From UBA1413 sp964349885 (lineage in GTDB: Bacteria > Bacteroidota > Bacteroidia > Bacteroidales > Prolixibacteraceae): 7,716 nt of DNA. The notes beneath the pieces were generated by a model, which had not been told where the DNA came from, ran no database searches, and was given only the letters and a program-made list of their open reading frames with translations. The position numbers and the translations under genes were made by a program. Shown here in pieces: positions 1 through 6,520 of this stretch. Each line of letters starts with the position of its first letter. Positions within the stretch are counted from its first letter, which is position 1. The stretch covers positions 1-7,716 of the forward strand of contig CAYGIQ010000127.1 in the NCBI GenBank assembly GCA_964349885.1, read 5' to 3'.

Positions 1-443
1 GATATTCTCTGGGCTGGGCTGCCGATGTAAGCGAGCGCGGATTTATGTCAAGCAATCGGGGAGTGGCCGTTGTTCCAGCCCGTAAAACCGCCGACATGTC
101 AGACACCGAGCTGAGTCGCTGGGAAGCACTTACCCATCGGCAGCAGGAAGATGAACTCTATCGGCAAAGCGGACCACTGGAGGAGGCCGAAATTACCCAG
201 GAGATGCGCCAGCTGGCCTTCGATAACTTTCAAACCACCGACGATCATGGAATGCACATCATTGGTCTCTCTCGCGATCAGGATGGAAACACGTTTTACA
301 AGATCAAAAACTCATGGGGTAGCTATAACCTTTACAACGGCTATTTCTATGCTTCGCGATCCTATATGGAGTACAAAACCATTACCTTTATGCTGCATAA
401 GGATGGAATACCAGAGCATATCCGTAAAAAACTCGATATCTGA
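1..443 (+). CDS. pepC: Aminopeptidase C / bleomycin hydrolase-like C1 cysteine peptidase, 3' part (5' end outside window)
   Basis: This is the C-terminal ~146 residues of a papain-fold (peptidase C1) aminopeptidase of the bleomycin hydrolase / PepC type; the frame is open from base 3 and continues to the left, so the start and the catalytic Cys are missing. What is visible is the second half of the catalytic site: DDHGMHIIG holds the catalytic His (codon 246-248) and KNSWG the catalytic Asn (codon 309-311). The preceding ADVSERGF stretch and the TQEMRQLAFDNFQTTDDHGM block are typical of Bacteroidales members. The protein ends in KKLDI; in this family the C-terminal tail reaches into the active-site cleft and gives aminopeptidase specificity. 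These enzymes are usually hexameric and trim peptides; some Bacteroidota copies carry signal peptides, which cannot be judged here. It is the first visible gene of a rightward cluster. Confidence 0.9.
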   Translation, partial: YSLGWAADVSERGFMSSNRGVAVVPARKTADMSDTELSRWEALTHRQQEDELYRQSGPLEEAEITQEMRQLAFDNFQTTDDHGMHIIGLSRDQDGNTFYKIKNSWGSYNLYNGYFYASRSYMEYKTITFMLHKDGIPEHIRKKLDI

Positions 444-508
444 AAAGAATAGTTACCCCACTGTTTTACCGAAAGGTTTTCCTTACGGTTAGAAGCTTAC
501 TCTGGCTT

Positions 509-1372
509 ATGGCATTCATGCCGGTCGCTATGAGTGCTCAGAGTTACGATTGGTGGTACGACCTGCACGATCTCGACCCAGACAACAACTACTGGAAGCG
601 TATGATGATTATTTCGCCCGGCTACCTTGGTCCCAATGGTCTGCCGGTTCCAGAAATAACTAAGGGAGTGCTGGCACAAAAAAGCTATTTTGCCTTAACA
701 GCAAGCCACCATTTTCACAAAGGCGATCCAACCAACGATGTGTCGGGCCGGATATACCTCCCGTTCGCCAATGGAAAGATTGCCTTTGAGCTGCAGGGAG
801 TAATTTTTGAACAGTACAATTTCAGCGACGAGATTCGCATTGAGCGCCGAGCAAGAGTTTTGGAGGGTAAAGGAACTACGGTAGGAGATCTGTATGTAGT
901 TACCCATGTTCAGCTTTCGCGCAACCGAAGGTTTCCCAACACTGCATTTCGCTTTGCTGCCCGCACTACTTCAGGCGGCGATCTCAAAGCTGCACGTTTT
1001 TCAGACCACCCAGGGTTTTATTTCGATTTCAGTTCTTCGAAGGATCTAATGGTAAACAGTCATTTGTTGGTCCGACCCTATGCTATGATTGGATTCCACA
1101 GTTGGCAGACCAACTACATTCATACCCTGCAAAACGATGCACTGCTGTATGGTCTGGGCATGGATTGGCTGGCAGGGCCGTGGTCGATTGGGGGAGGGCT
1201 ATCAGGGTATTCAGGGTATCAGAAATTGAAAGACCGCCCGCAAATCTTATCGGCTAGGGTCGGATACGATTGGGATGTGACCGGAGCTTATATAGACTGG
1301 TCGGGTGGTTTGCGCGACTGGGAATACCAAACCGTTCGCTTCTCCTTAGCTTATAAATTCTCAGTAGAATAA
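509..1372 (+). CDS. Secreted protein of unknown function, probable outer-membrane beta-barrel
   Basis: I do not recognise a named family. The protein is rich in aromatic and glycine residues, with many short stretches of alternating polar and hydrophobic residues (for example GRIYLPF, KIAFELQGVIF, LLVRPYAMIGF, SARVGYDWDV) and ends in VRFSLAYKFSVE, close to the aromatic-ended last strand of outer-membrane barrels. The given start is the first ATG, but it gives only a stub, MAFMPVAMSAQ, before the mature part. The frame stays open upstream to 428 and encodes a proper signal peptide (KRIV... RK...R, then LLWLMAFMPVAMSA, likely cleaved before QSY), so the real start is probably CTG at 440, which overlaps the previous stop as CTGA and gives 310 residues. 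There is no ATG, GTG or TTG in that extension. A PAP2 phosphatase gene follows almost immediately. Secretion is well supported; the barrel fold is inference. Confidence 0.8.
   Translation: MAFMPVAMSAQSYDWWYDLHDLDPDNNYWKRMMIISPGYLGPNGLPVPEITKGVLAQKSYFALTASHHFHKGDPTNDVSGRIYLPFANGKIAFELQGVIFEQYNFSDEIRIERRARVLEGKGTTVGDLYVVTHVQLSRNRRFPNTAFRFAARTTSGGDLKAARFSDHPGFYFDFSSSKDLMVNSHLLVRPYAMIGFHSWQTNYIHTLQNDALLYGLGMDWLAGPWSIGGGLSGYSGYQKLKDRPQILSARVGYDWDVTGAYIDWSGGLRDWEYQTVRFSLAYKFSVE
1202..1219 (+). repeat. Tandem duplication of a 9-bp unit within the barrel protein gene
   Basis: TCAGGGTAT occurs twice back to back, at 1202-1210 and 1211-1219. It is in frame and encodes SGY-SGY inside the GLSGYSGYQK segment of the barrel-like protein. 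It looks like a small in-frame duplication, likely in a loop or turn. Confidence 0.8.
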
Positions 1373-1400
1373 TGTGCTTGTCATAGCTGATACCCCATCA

Positions 1401-2162
1401 ATGATCAGCATTAGACCAGCGATAAAACGAAAAGCCGATGTATACATTAAAACAAACACCCCATTGATGCGTTCGACTGCCAAACAGTTTTACGATCGGA
1501 CACAGTTTTTTCTGGTGCCTGCTGCCATCTTCCTAGTAGCATTCGGGGTCTGGCTTCTTGCTTTAGAAAAGGGGGGTGAGGTATTGCTGCTTAATGAACA
1601 TTCTAAAGATGGGTATGACCCCGTGGTGCTGGCTCTTACGCAGCTTGGACTGGGCAGCATTGGCGTAATTGTAGGGCTGCTGCTGGTGCTCCATAATGTT
1701 TATAGCTCAATGCTCACAATGACTTCGCTTGCATGGGTTGGTTTTTTTACTTTTGTCACCAAGAGGATTCTTTTTTTTCAGCATCCACGACCACTTCACT
1801 ATTTTCTTTATGATGACTTTCCTCGTTTTATTCACGATGTTCCACTGATTTATTACAATTCATTTCCGTCGGGGCATACCATGACCATCTTTGCAATGGC
1901 TGCCCTGTTTGCATACCTATCGGGAAGGTCACTATTGGGTCTGGCTTGGTTTCTGCTGGCTGCTTTGGTAGGCCTTTCGCGCATCTATCTGCTTCAGCAC
2001 TTTGGCGTCGACGTAATCGTGGGCGCGTTGTTGGGCATTATCTCTGCTTTCTTAGCAGTTTACTCAATGGGTAAAGTTATAACGCCTAAAATGCAGAAAA
2101 CGCTCAATCAGTCGATTTTCCCTCTTATCAAATTGTATCTCCTGCGCTCAAAAGATCGCTGA
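1401..2162 (+). CDS. PAP2-family integral membrane phosphatase
   Basis: A membrane phosphatase of the PAP2 (type 2 phosphatidic acid phosphatase) superfamily, which removes phosphate from lipid phosphates such as phosphatidic acid, undecaprenyl pyrophosphate, phosphatidylglycerol phosphate or lipid A. About six membrane segments are seen (roughly residues 36-55, 84-99, 104-119, 161-175, 178-192, 205-222). All three active-site motifs are present: K121-x8-R130-P131 (two residues longer than the textbook K-x6-RP), P156-SGH-159, and S193-R194-x5-H200-x3-D204. His159 and His200 are the expected general acid and the nucleophile, and should face the periplasm. The start is uncertain: a GTG at 1374, ATG at 1401 and ATG at 1467 are in frame; the 1467 start would begin just before the first membrane segment. 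It follows the barrel-like gene by 28 bp, so they are probably cotranscribed. The substrate cannot be told from sequence. Confidence 0.88.
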   Translation: MISIRPAIKRKADVYIKTNTPLMRSTAKQFYDRTQFFLVPAAIFLVAFGVWLLALEKGGEVLLLNEHSKDGYDPVVLALTQLGLGSIGVIVGLLLVLHNVYSSMLTMTSLAWVGFFTFVTKRILFFQHPRPLHYFLYDDFPRFIHDVPLIYYNSFPSGHTMTIFAMAALFAYLSGRSLLGLAWFLLAALVGLSRIYLLQHFGVDVIVGALLGIISAFLAVYSMGKVITPKMQKTLNQSIFPLIKLYLLRSKDR

Positions 2163-2170
2163 CCAGTGGG

Positions 2171-3406
2171 TTAAGGGAATGTCTGAATCCAATCGATCGC
2201 CGATACCATAAATTGAATTGCTGCATCGCTGTGGGTAAGTCCCGGATAGATTTGGTAGTTCACCAATGAACTGGGAGATCCTGCAGTCGTAAGCTCCTCT
2301 TTTAAAGCAGTGGTCATTGAAACCGGAACTGTGTTATCCGCATCGCCATGACGCAGGAAGAGCGGTGTTCCAATCTTCCATCCTGAAATACTATTGTTGG
2401 CAAGGGCAGTCCGCACACCGGCGTATCGGGAGTCGGTAAGCAAATGGTTCCGAAAATCTGCAGTAAAGAGATTGGCAATGGAAGTTGTTAGCTGACCATT
2501 GATATAACCCTCGTCGCGGGTGCCATCATAAAGGGTTGGAATCAAGGCTGCATAAGGAGGATTAAATATATCGCTGTATGCGATGGCTACAGATTGTGTT
2601 TCGATTAGCGAATGGAAAATATACCCTAGATAAGCAGGGGATGTGTATTGTTGTTGGCCAAGCAGATAGCTCGTGAAATTGAATAAATTATAGGGTCCCG
2701 ATCCGGCGGCCGTGCCTTTGAGTGTCAATCCGGGAATCGGGTTTTTACCTAGGGCTTCCATCAATGCCACCGAAGCCCACCCTCCCTGCGAATAGCCAGC
2801 AAGGAAAAGATCGCCACTTAATTTTTTGTTGAGTTCTTCAGCCGAAAGCAGTTCTTTAACAGCTCGGTGCATATCGGTAATGCTCTCAACGGTAGATGCT
2901 TTGTGAAGGTATGGGTGCGGAAGATTGGCCGATGCACCAAATCCGAGATAATCTGGAATTACCACTACATATCCCAGCGAAGCCAAAAGTTGCAATACAA
3001 TCAGTCCCTGGTCGGATGCATTCAATGATGGAGCCCTTGAGGCCAGGGTGTTGGTACCATTTTGGAAGCTCAATACGGCAAATTTATCCTGTGCTCCTGC
3101 AATGGGTATGGATACCAATCCGGAGGCTTCTACCTCGTTGCCTTTGAAACGAGTTTTGTACCTGACAGAATACACGACTACTCCATATTTTGCCTGAGTC
3201 GAGAGTTTGGGTCCACTCGGAGCGATGGTCTCAACCTGTTGAAAGACAAACTGAACCAGCGGTAACATATAGCTCATTTCCTCGTTGTACTCGACAAGGT
3301 GAATGCGTTCGGCTGGATCATCGTCGTCAACAAAAAGATTGCAAGAATATGCAAAAGCCAACAGAATCAACAGAAATAGCTTTCGGAGCAGGTGGAATTT
3401 AATCAT
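2171..3406 (-). CDS. Lipoprotein alpha/beta hydrolase (secretory lipase-like), possibly surface exposed
   Basis: A 411-residue serine hydrolase carried on a lipoprotein signal. The N-terminus has a basic start, a hydrophobic core (LFLLILLAFAY) and a lipobox-like AYSC with Cys22 as the lipidated residue. The mature N-terminus, CNLFVDDDDP, carries four Asp at +5 to +8, resembling the acidic lipoprotein export signals that send Bacteroidota lipoproteins to the cell surface. The alpha/beta-hydrolase core shows PDYLGFGAS (151-159), the nucleophile elbow GYSQGG with Ser206, the acid Asp357 in HGDADNTVP and the base His392 in LTHSD. The PDYLGFG...HPY...STVES pattern and GYSQGG resemble the LIP secretory lipase group, but such proteins can be esterases, lipases or peptidases, so the substrate is open. 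The gene faces left, converges on the PAP2 gene with 8 bp between stops, and diverges from ferritin across a 330-bp region. Confidence 0.88.
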   Translation of the reverse strand: MIKFHLLRKLFLLILLAFAYSCNLFVDDDDPAERIHLVEYNEEMSYMLPLVQFVFQQVETIAPSGPKLSTQAKYGVVVYSVRYKTRFKGNEVEASGLVSIPIAGAQDKFAVLSFQNGTNTLASRAPSLNASDQGLIVLQLLASLGYVVVIPDYLGFGASANLPHPYLHKASTVESITDMHRAVKELLSAEELNKKLSGDLFLAGYSQGGWASVALMEALGKNPIPGLTLKGTAAGSGPYNLFNFTSYLLGQQQYTSPAYLGYIFHSLIETQSVAIAYSDIFNPPYAALIPTLYDGTRDEGYINGQLTTSIANLFTADFRNHLLTDSRYAGVRTALANNSISGWKIGTPLFLRHGDADNTVPVSMTTALKEELTTAGSPSSLVNYQIYPGLTHSDAAIQFMVSAIDWIQTFP

Positions 3407-3449
3407 ATTGAGTCGTTGTATATAGCTACGATATAAGTATATACCCTAC

Positions 3450-3486
3450 AAACCCACAACCCTCCAAATTGTTGTTCTGCGGGTTT
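3450..3486 (-). repeat. Bulged inverted repeat, possible hairpin in the hydrolase mRNA leader
   Basis: AAACCCACAAC (3450-3460) can pair with GTTGT (3471-3475) and GGGTTT (3481-3486). This gives an 11-bp stem closed by a 10-nt loop and interrupted on one side by a 5-nt bulge (TCTGC). No T-run follows it on either strand, so it is not an obvious terminator. If the minus-strand promoter at 3522-3529 is right, the hairpin would lie in the 5' leader of the lipoprotein hydrolase mRNA, about 40 nt before its ATG. Confidence 0.4.
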
Positions 3487-3501
3487 AATCGGTTTCGTTT
3501 T

Positions 3502-3515
3502 GTTAATTATTTAAC
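3502..3515. promoter_or_regulatory. AT-rich palindrome, possible operator
   Basis: GTTAA-TTAT-TTAAC is a perfect 5-bp inverted repeat with a 4-bp spacer. It lies a few bases downstream of the minus-strand -7 candidate, near where hydrolase transcription would start, a place where a repressor could bind. In such AT-rich DNA a palindrome of this size can arise by chance. Confidence 0.2.
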
Positions 3516-3521
3516 CTTCGT

Positions 3522-3529
3522 CAAAAGTA
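3522..3529 (-). promoter_or_regulatory. Candidate Bacteroidota -7 element for the lipoprotein hydrolase
   Basis: Read on the minus strand this is TACTTTTG, an exact match to the Bacteroidota -7 consensus TAnnTTTG. The -33 partner is weak: only a TTTA-like stretch lies near 3548-3551, with no TTG. If used, transcription would begin near 3515-3518 and leave a leader of roughly 110 nt containing the two inverted repeats described above. Confidence 0.35.
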
Positions 3530-3686
3530 AATAAATTTAAAAAAGCGTAAAGTCTGAAGTAGCCAGATTGGACTGAAATTATCTGCCGGTTGCAACAACA
3601 TCTTGATGAACCAATTTCAAAACACAACGATGGGTAGATTTTATTTATTCTTCATTTAGAATTATCAAAATCATAACTTCTTTCCC

Positions 3687-3718
3687 TTGCACCGTATTGC
3701 GTAAATTCATTACTTTTA
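3687..3718 (+). promoter_or_regulatory. Candidate Bacteroidota promoter for ferritin
   Basis: TTG at 3687-3689 and TACTTTTA at 3711-3718 are 21 bp apart, fitting the TTG / TAnnTTTG promoter of Bacteroidota with one mismatch in the last base of the -7 box. The box ends 18 bp before the ferritin ATG, implying a short leader. Confidence 0.45.
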
Positions 3719-3736
3719 CATCAAATTTAGATTGCT

Positions 3737-4252
3737 ATGTTAAAAGAAAAAGTTTTAAACGCCATCAACGATCAGATCAACGCAGAGCAGTTCTCTGCCT
3801 TTCTCTATCTTTCTATGTCGGCTTATTTCAATGAAAAAGGCCTTCCTGGATTTGCCAACTGGATGTTTATTCAGTATCAGGAGGAACTCACCCATGCCAA
3901 TAAGTTTTTCAAGTATGTGTATGAGCGTGGAGGCAAGGTTGTTGTGAAAGCGATCGATCAGGTCGAAACAGAGTTTAAAGATACCATTGATGTCTTTGAA
4001 CGCACGCTGAAACATGAACAATATGTTACAGACCGCATTAACAAAATAATGGACGTAGCGATTGCTGAAAGTGATCATGCTACCGTTAGTTTCCTTAAAT
4101 GGTTTGTCGATGAGCAAGTAGAAGAGGAGGCGAATGCCACAGAAATTCTCGATACCCTAAAGCTGATCAGTGGCCAAGGAAATGGTATTTTTATGCTCGA
4201 TCGCGAGATGCGTTCTCGTGTATTTGTTGATGAAACGGCGGCAGAAGCGTAG
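3737..4252 (+). CDS. ftnA: Non-haem ferritin, ferroxidase-type iron storage protein
   Basis: A 171-residue bacterial ferritin whose 24 subunits should form a cytoplasmic shell that oxidises Fe(II) and stores it as a ferric mineral. The length and spacing follow E. coli FtnA so closely that its ferroxidase residues keep the same numbers: Glu17, Tyr24, Glu50, His53, Glu94, Glu126, Gln127, Glu129 and Glu130. The motifs NAEQFSAFLYLSM, YQEELTHANKFFKY, FLKWFVDEQVEEE and the LDREM near the end are typical. All metal ligands are intact, so it should be active; the family also protects against oxidative stress. No haem-ligand Met pattern of bacterioferritin was noticed. The gene has its own candidate promoter and is closed by a strong terminator, so it is probably a single-gene transcript. 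ATG 3737 is the natural start because the family begins two to four residues before the first helix. Confidence 0.97.
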   Translation: MLKEKVLNAINDQINAEQFSAFLYLSMSAYFNEKGLPGFANWMFIQYQEELTHANKFFKYVYERGGKVVVKAIDQVETEFKDTIDVFERTLKHEQYVTDRINKIMDVAIAESDHATVSFLKWFVDEQVEEEANATEILDTLKLISGQGNGIFMLDREMRSRVFVDETAAEA

Positions 4253-4277
4253 ATTACTAAAAAAAAATAAACGATAG

Positions 4278-4309
4278 AATGGCTGCCTTTTCCGGTGGCC
4301 ATTTTTTTT
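4278..4309 (+). terminator. Intrinsic terminator after ferritin
   Basis: AATGGCTGCC (4278-4287) pairs along all 10 positions with GGTGGCCATT (4294-4303), with two G-T wobbles and a TTTTCC loop, and runs into eight T at 4302-4309. An A-run at about 4259-4267 precedes the stem, so the element may also work weakly on the other strand. It sits 25 bp after the ferritin stop and separates it from the synthetase gene. Confidence 0.87.
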
Positions 4310-4320
4310 ACATTCGCAGA

Positions 4321-6516
4321 ATGAAAGAGCCAGTTACCGACTTTCCATTCCATACCGAACTACTTAATAAAATCGGATCGCACTTACCGGAGGAGGCTGC
4401 AGAAGAAATTATGGGGGCATATGAATATGCACACGACTTATGTGGTCGCATTCCGCCCGAAGATCAGGAAAAAGTCCTTAAGCATGGCATTGAAGTGGCA
4501 GAGGTGGTTGTGGGTGAAATTGGTCTAGGGGGCGAATCGGCAATTTCGGCTCTGCTTTCTCCTGCACTGGCGCAAATTTCCGAGGCAGAAATGGCTTCCT
4601 TTCTGCTGGATGTGAAAAAGCGTTTTGGTCCTGCCATTGCAGCCATTTTGGAAGGTATTGGCAAAATCAATGCTTTGGGAACCGGAGCAGCTGAGGTACA
4701 TTCCGAAAATTTTCGCCGACTGATGCTGGCTCTGGCCGGGGACGTGCGGGTTATTATTCTCAAAATTGCCGACCGCCTTCAATTGATGCGTGAGCTAACA
4801 CTTAGCCCTAAGGAGGGCTCAGATGCTATTGCCATCGAAACGCAGCACCTATATGCTCCTCTGGCGCATCGGCTGGGGCTCTATAAAATCCATTCTGAGC
4901 TTCAGGATCTCTATCTTAGGTTTACGCGCACCGAAGCATGGCAGGAAATTCAAGATCAGTTGGATAAGACACGGCAGGAGCGCGAAGCTTTTACCGCTGA
5001 GTTTGTGCGGCCCATCGAGGAGAAATTGCGCAGCCGTGGCTTTCGCTTCGAAATGAAAGCCCGTACCAAGTCGGTCTTTTCTATATGGAATAAAATGCAG
5101 AAGCAGAAGGTGTCGTTCGACGAAGTATACGACCTTTTTGCCATTAGGATTATTCTCGGTTCTGAACCCCAAAACGAGAAATCCGATTGCTGGATGGTTT
5201 ATTCAATCATCACCGACGAGTATCAGACCAATCCGGAGCGACTACGCGATTGGATTACTATACCCAAATCGAATGGCTACGAATCGTTGCATACAACGGT
5301 AATGGGGCCCCATGAAAAATGGGTTGAGGTGCAGGTTCGCACGCGGCGAATGGACGAGGTCGCAGAAAAAGGGTTTGCTGCCCACTGGAAGTACAAAGGA
5401 GGAAAGGGTTCCAGCGAGTTCGATCAGTGGCTTACCGGAATACGCGAAATTCTTGAGAATCCGGAGGTCAGTGTGGTGGATTTCATCGACGAGTTTCGGA
5501 AAAATGTATATAGCGACGAAATATTTGTATTTACGCCTCGGGGCGATTTAAAGAAGTTGCCCCAAGGGGCTACTGTTCTCGATTTCGCTTACGAGATCCA
5601 TTCCGACATAGGCGATCGCTGTGTCGGCGGGAAAATAAACGACCGAAAAGTTACCATTCGGCAAAAGCTAAAAAACGGCGATACCATTTCGATAGAAACA
5701 GCCAACAATCAGCGCCCGAAGTCCGACTGGCTCGATTTTGTGGTTACTTCCAAAGCAAAGAATCGGATCAGGGCTACCCTCAATGAGGCGCAAAAGCGGG
5801 AAGCCGACAATGGCAAGGAGATTTTAATCAGAAAGTTTAAAAACTGGAAACTCGATCTTTCAGACGAGGTAATGCGAAAACTATTAAAGCACTTTAGCTT
5901 CAAAACGGCAGCTGAACTTTACATTCAAATCAGCAAAGGCAAAATTGATACCCTCGATATAAAAGCTGTGCTTCGTGAGGAGAGCCGTCAAAATGTCTCT
6001 TCCCGATTGCAGGAGATTCTTCCTCCAGAGTCGCTCAAGGAGTTGCCTGGTGATCAAGGCGACGACTATCTGATTGTCGATAACAACCTCAGGAACGTTA
6101 ATTATCGACTGGCACCTTGCTGCAATCCGGTATTTGGTGATGAAATCTTTGGTTTCGTTACCATTCGCGAAGGCATTAAAATACATAGAGTTAACTGTCC
6201 GAATGCATTACAAATGATCGAACGGTATCCTTACCGAATCATCAAAAGCAGATGGTGTGATACCACCAGTAAAAGTTCATTTCTCACCTCTCTGTACATA
6301 ACCGGAGCCGATTCCCTTGGCATCGTTTCAGAAATATCGCACGTGATTGCCAAAGATTTTGGGGTTCAGATGCGCTCCATCAATGTAGAGTCGAATCGGG
6401 GTGAATTTCAAGGCAATTTGAAAGTTTTGGTTCACAGCGTTGAACATCTCGATTTTTTAATTCATAAACTTAAAAATATCAAGGGGATTACATCGGTTAC
6501 CCGAGGCGATACTTAA
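4321..6516 (+). CDS. relA: RelA/SpoT-family (p)ppGpp synthetase with inactive HD hydrolase domain
   Basis: A full-length, 731-residue stringent-response enzyme that transfers pyrophosphate from ATP to GDP or GTP. The N-terminal HD domain is degenerate: His55 remains, but the His-Asp pair is Ser80-Pro81, the following Glu-Asp is gone and DRLHNM has become DRLQLM (Asp151 kept), so hydrolase activity is not expected. The synthetase domain looks intact: Arg248, Lys250, Ser254 and Lys258 of the ATP loop, Asp271 in YDLFAIRI, NGYESLHTT (318-326) and Glu336 in VEVQVRT. Then come TGS (about 399-460), a helical part, a zinc-finger-like module with Cys600-Cys601, His622 and Cys626, and an ACT domain (about 654-730); these sense ribosomes with uncharged tRNA. 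An in-frame ATG at 4279 lies inside the ferritin terminator stem, so ATG 4321 is chosen. The glycerate kinase gene follows after 4 nt. Confidence 0.95.
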   Translation: MKEPVTDFPFHTELLNKIGSHLPEEAAEEIMGAYEYAHDLCGRIPPEDQEKVLKHGIEVAEVVVGEIGLGGESAISALLSPALAQISEAEMASFLLDVKKRFGPAIAAILEGIGKINALGTGAAEVHSENFRRLMLALAGDVRVIILKIADRLQLMRELTLSPKEGSDAIAIETQHLYAPLAHRLGLYKIHSELQDLYLRFTRTEAWQEIQDQLDKTRQEREAFTAEFVRPIEEKLRSRGFRFEMKARTKSVFSIWNKMQKQKVSFDEVYDLFAIRIILGSEPQNEKSDCWMVYSIITDEYQTNPERLRDWITIPKSNGYESLHTTVMGPHEKWVEVQVRTRRMDEVAEKGFAAHWKYKGGKGSSEFDQWLTGIREILENPEVSVVDFIDEFRKNVYSDEIFVFTPRGDLKKLPQGATVLDFAYEIHSDIGDRCVGGKINDRKVTIRQKLKNGDTISIETANNQRPKSDWLDFVVTSKAKNRIRATLNEAQKREADNGKEILIRKFKNWKLDLSDEVMRKLLKHFSFKTAAELYIQISKGKIDTLDIKAVLREESRQNVSSRLQEILPPESLKELPGDQGDDYLIVDNNLRNVNYRLAPCCNPVFGDEIFGFVTIREGIKIHRVNCPNALQMIERYPYRIIKSRWCDTTSKSSFLTSLYITGADSLGIVSEISHVIAKDFGVQMRSINVESNRGEFQGNLKVLVHSVEHLDFLIHKLKNIKGITSVTRGDT

Positions 6517-6520
6517 AGTT

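Larger units (their letters stand above)
3407..3736. other. AT-rich divergent intergenic region
   Basis: This 330-bp gap lies between the divergently transcribed lipoprotein hydrolase and ferritin genes and holds no convincing gene. It carries candidate promoters for both neighbours, a bulged inverted repeat (3450-3486), a short AT-rich palindrome (3502-3515) and a weak 7-bp inverted repeat, GTATATA at 3418-3424 against TATATAC at 3438-3444. The stretch from about 3535 to 3680 shows nothing I can name; no consensus Fur-box was recognised by eye. Confidence 0.8.

Noticed and set aside
151..492. A plus-strand 113-codon frame overlapping the aminopeptidase C end
   Set aside because: The other frame carries the catalytic His and Asn motifs of the C1 peptidase; this frame has no recognisable features and is rich in residues typical of out-of-frame reading.
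3418..3444. GTATATA...TATATAC inverted repeat as an operator
   Set aside because: The arms are only 7 bp of alternating A/T with a 13-nt spacer in AT-rich DNA; chance is a good explanation.
3606..3659. A 17-codon open frame (starting MNQFQNTT) upstream of ferritin
   Set aside because: It is short, in AT-rich DNA, without ribosome binding or family features; likely chance.
3755..4353. Minus-strand open frames of 120 and 92 codons over ferritin and the terminator
   Set aside because: They lie opposite a well-supported ferritin gene, read as low-complexity antisense protein, and have no family motifs.
4849..5172. Minus-strand 107-codon frame within the synthetase gene
   Set aside because: It is a shadow of the conserved synthetase coding frame and has no independent support.
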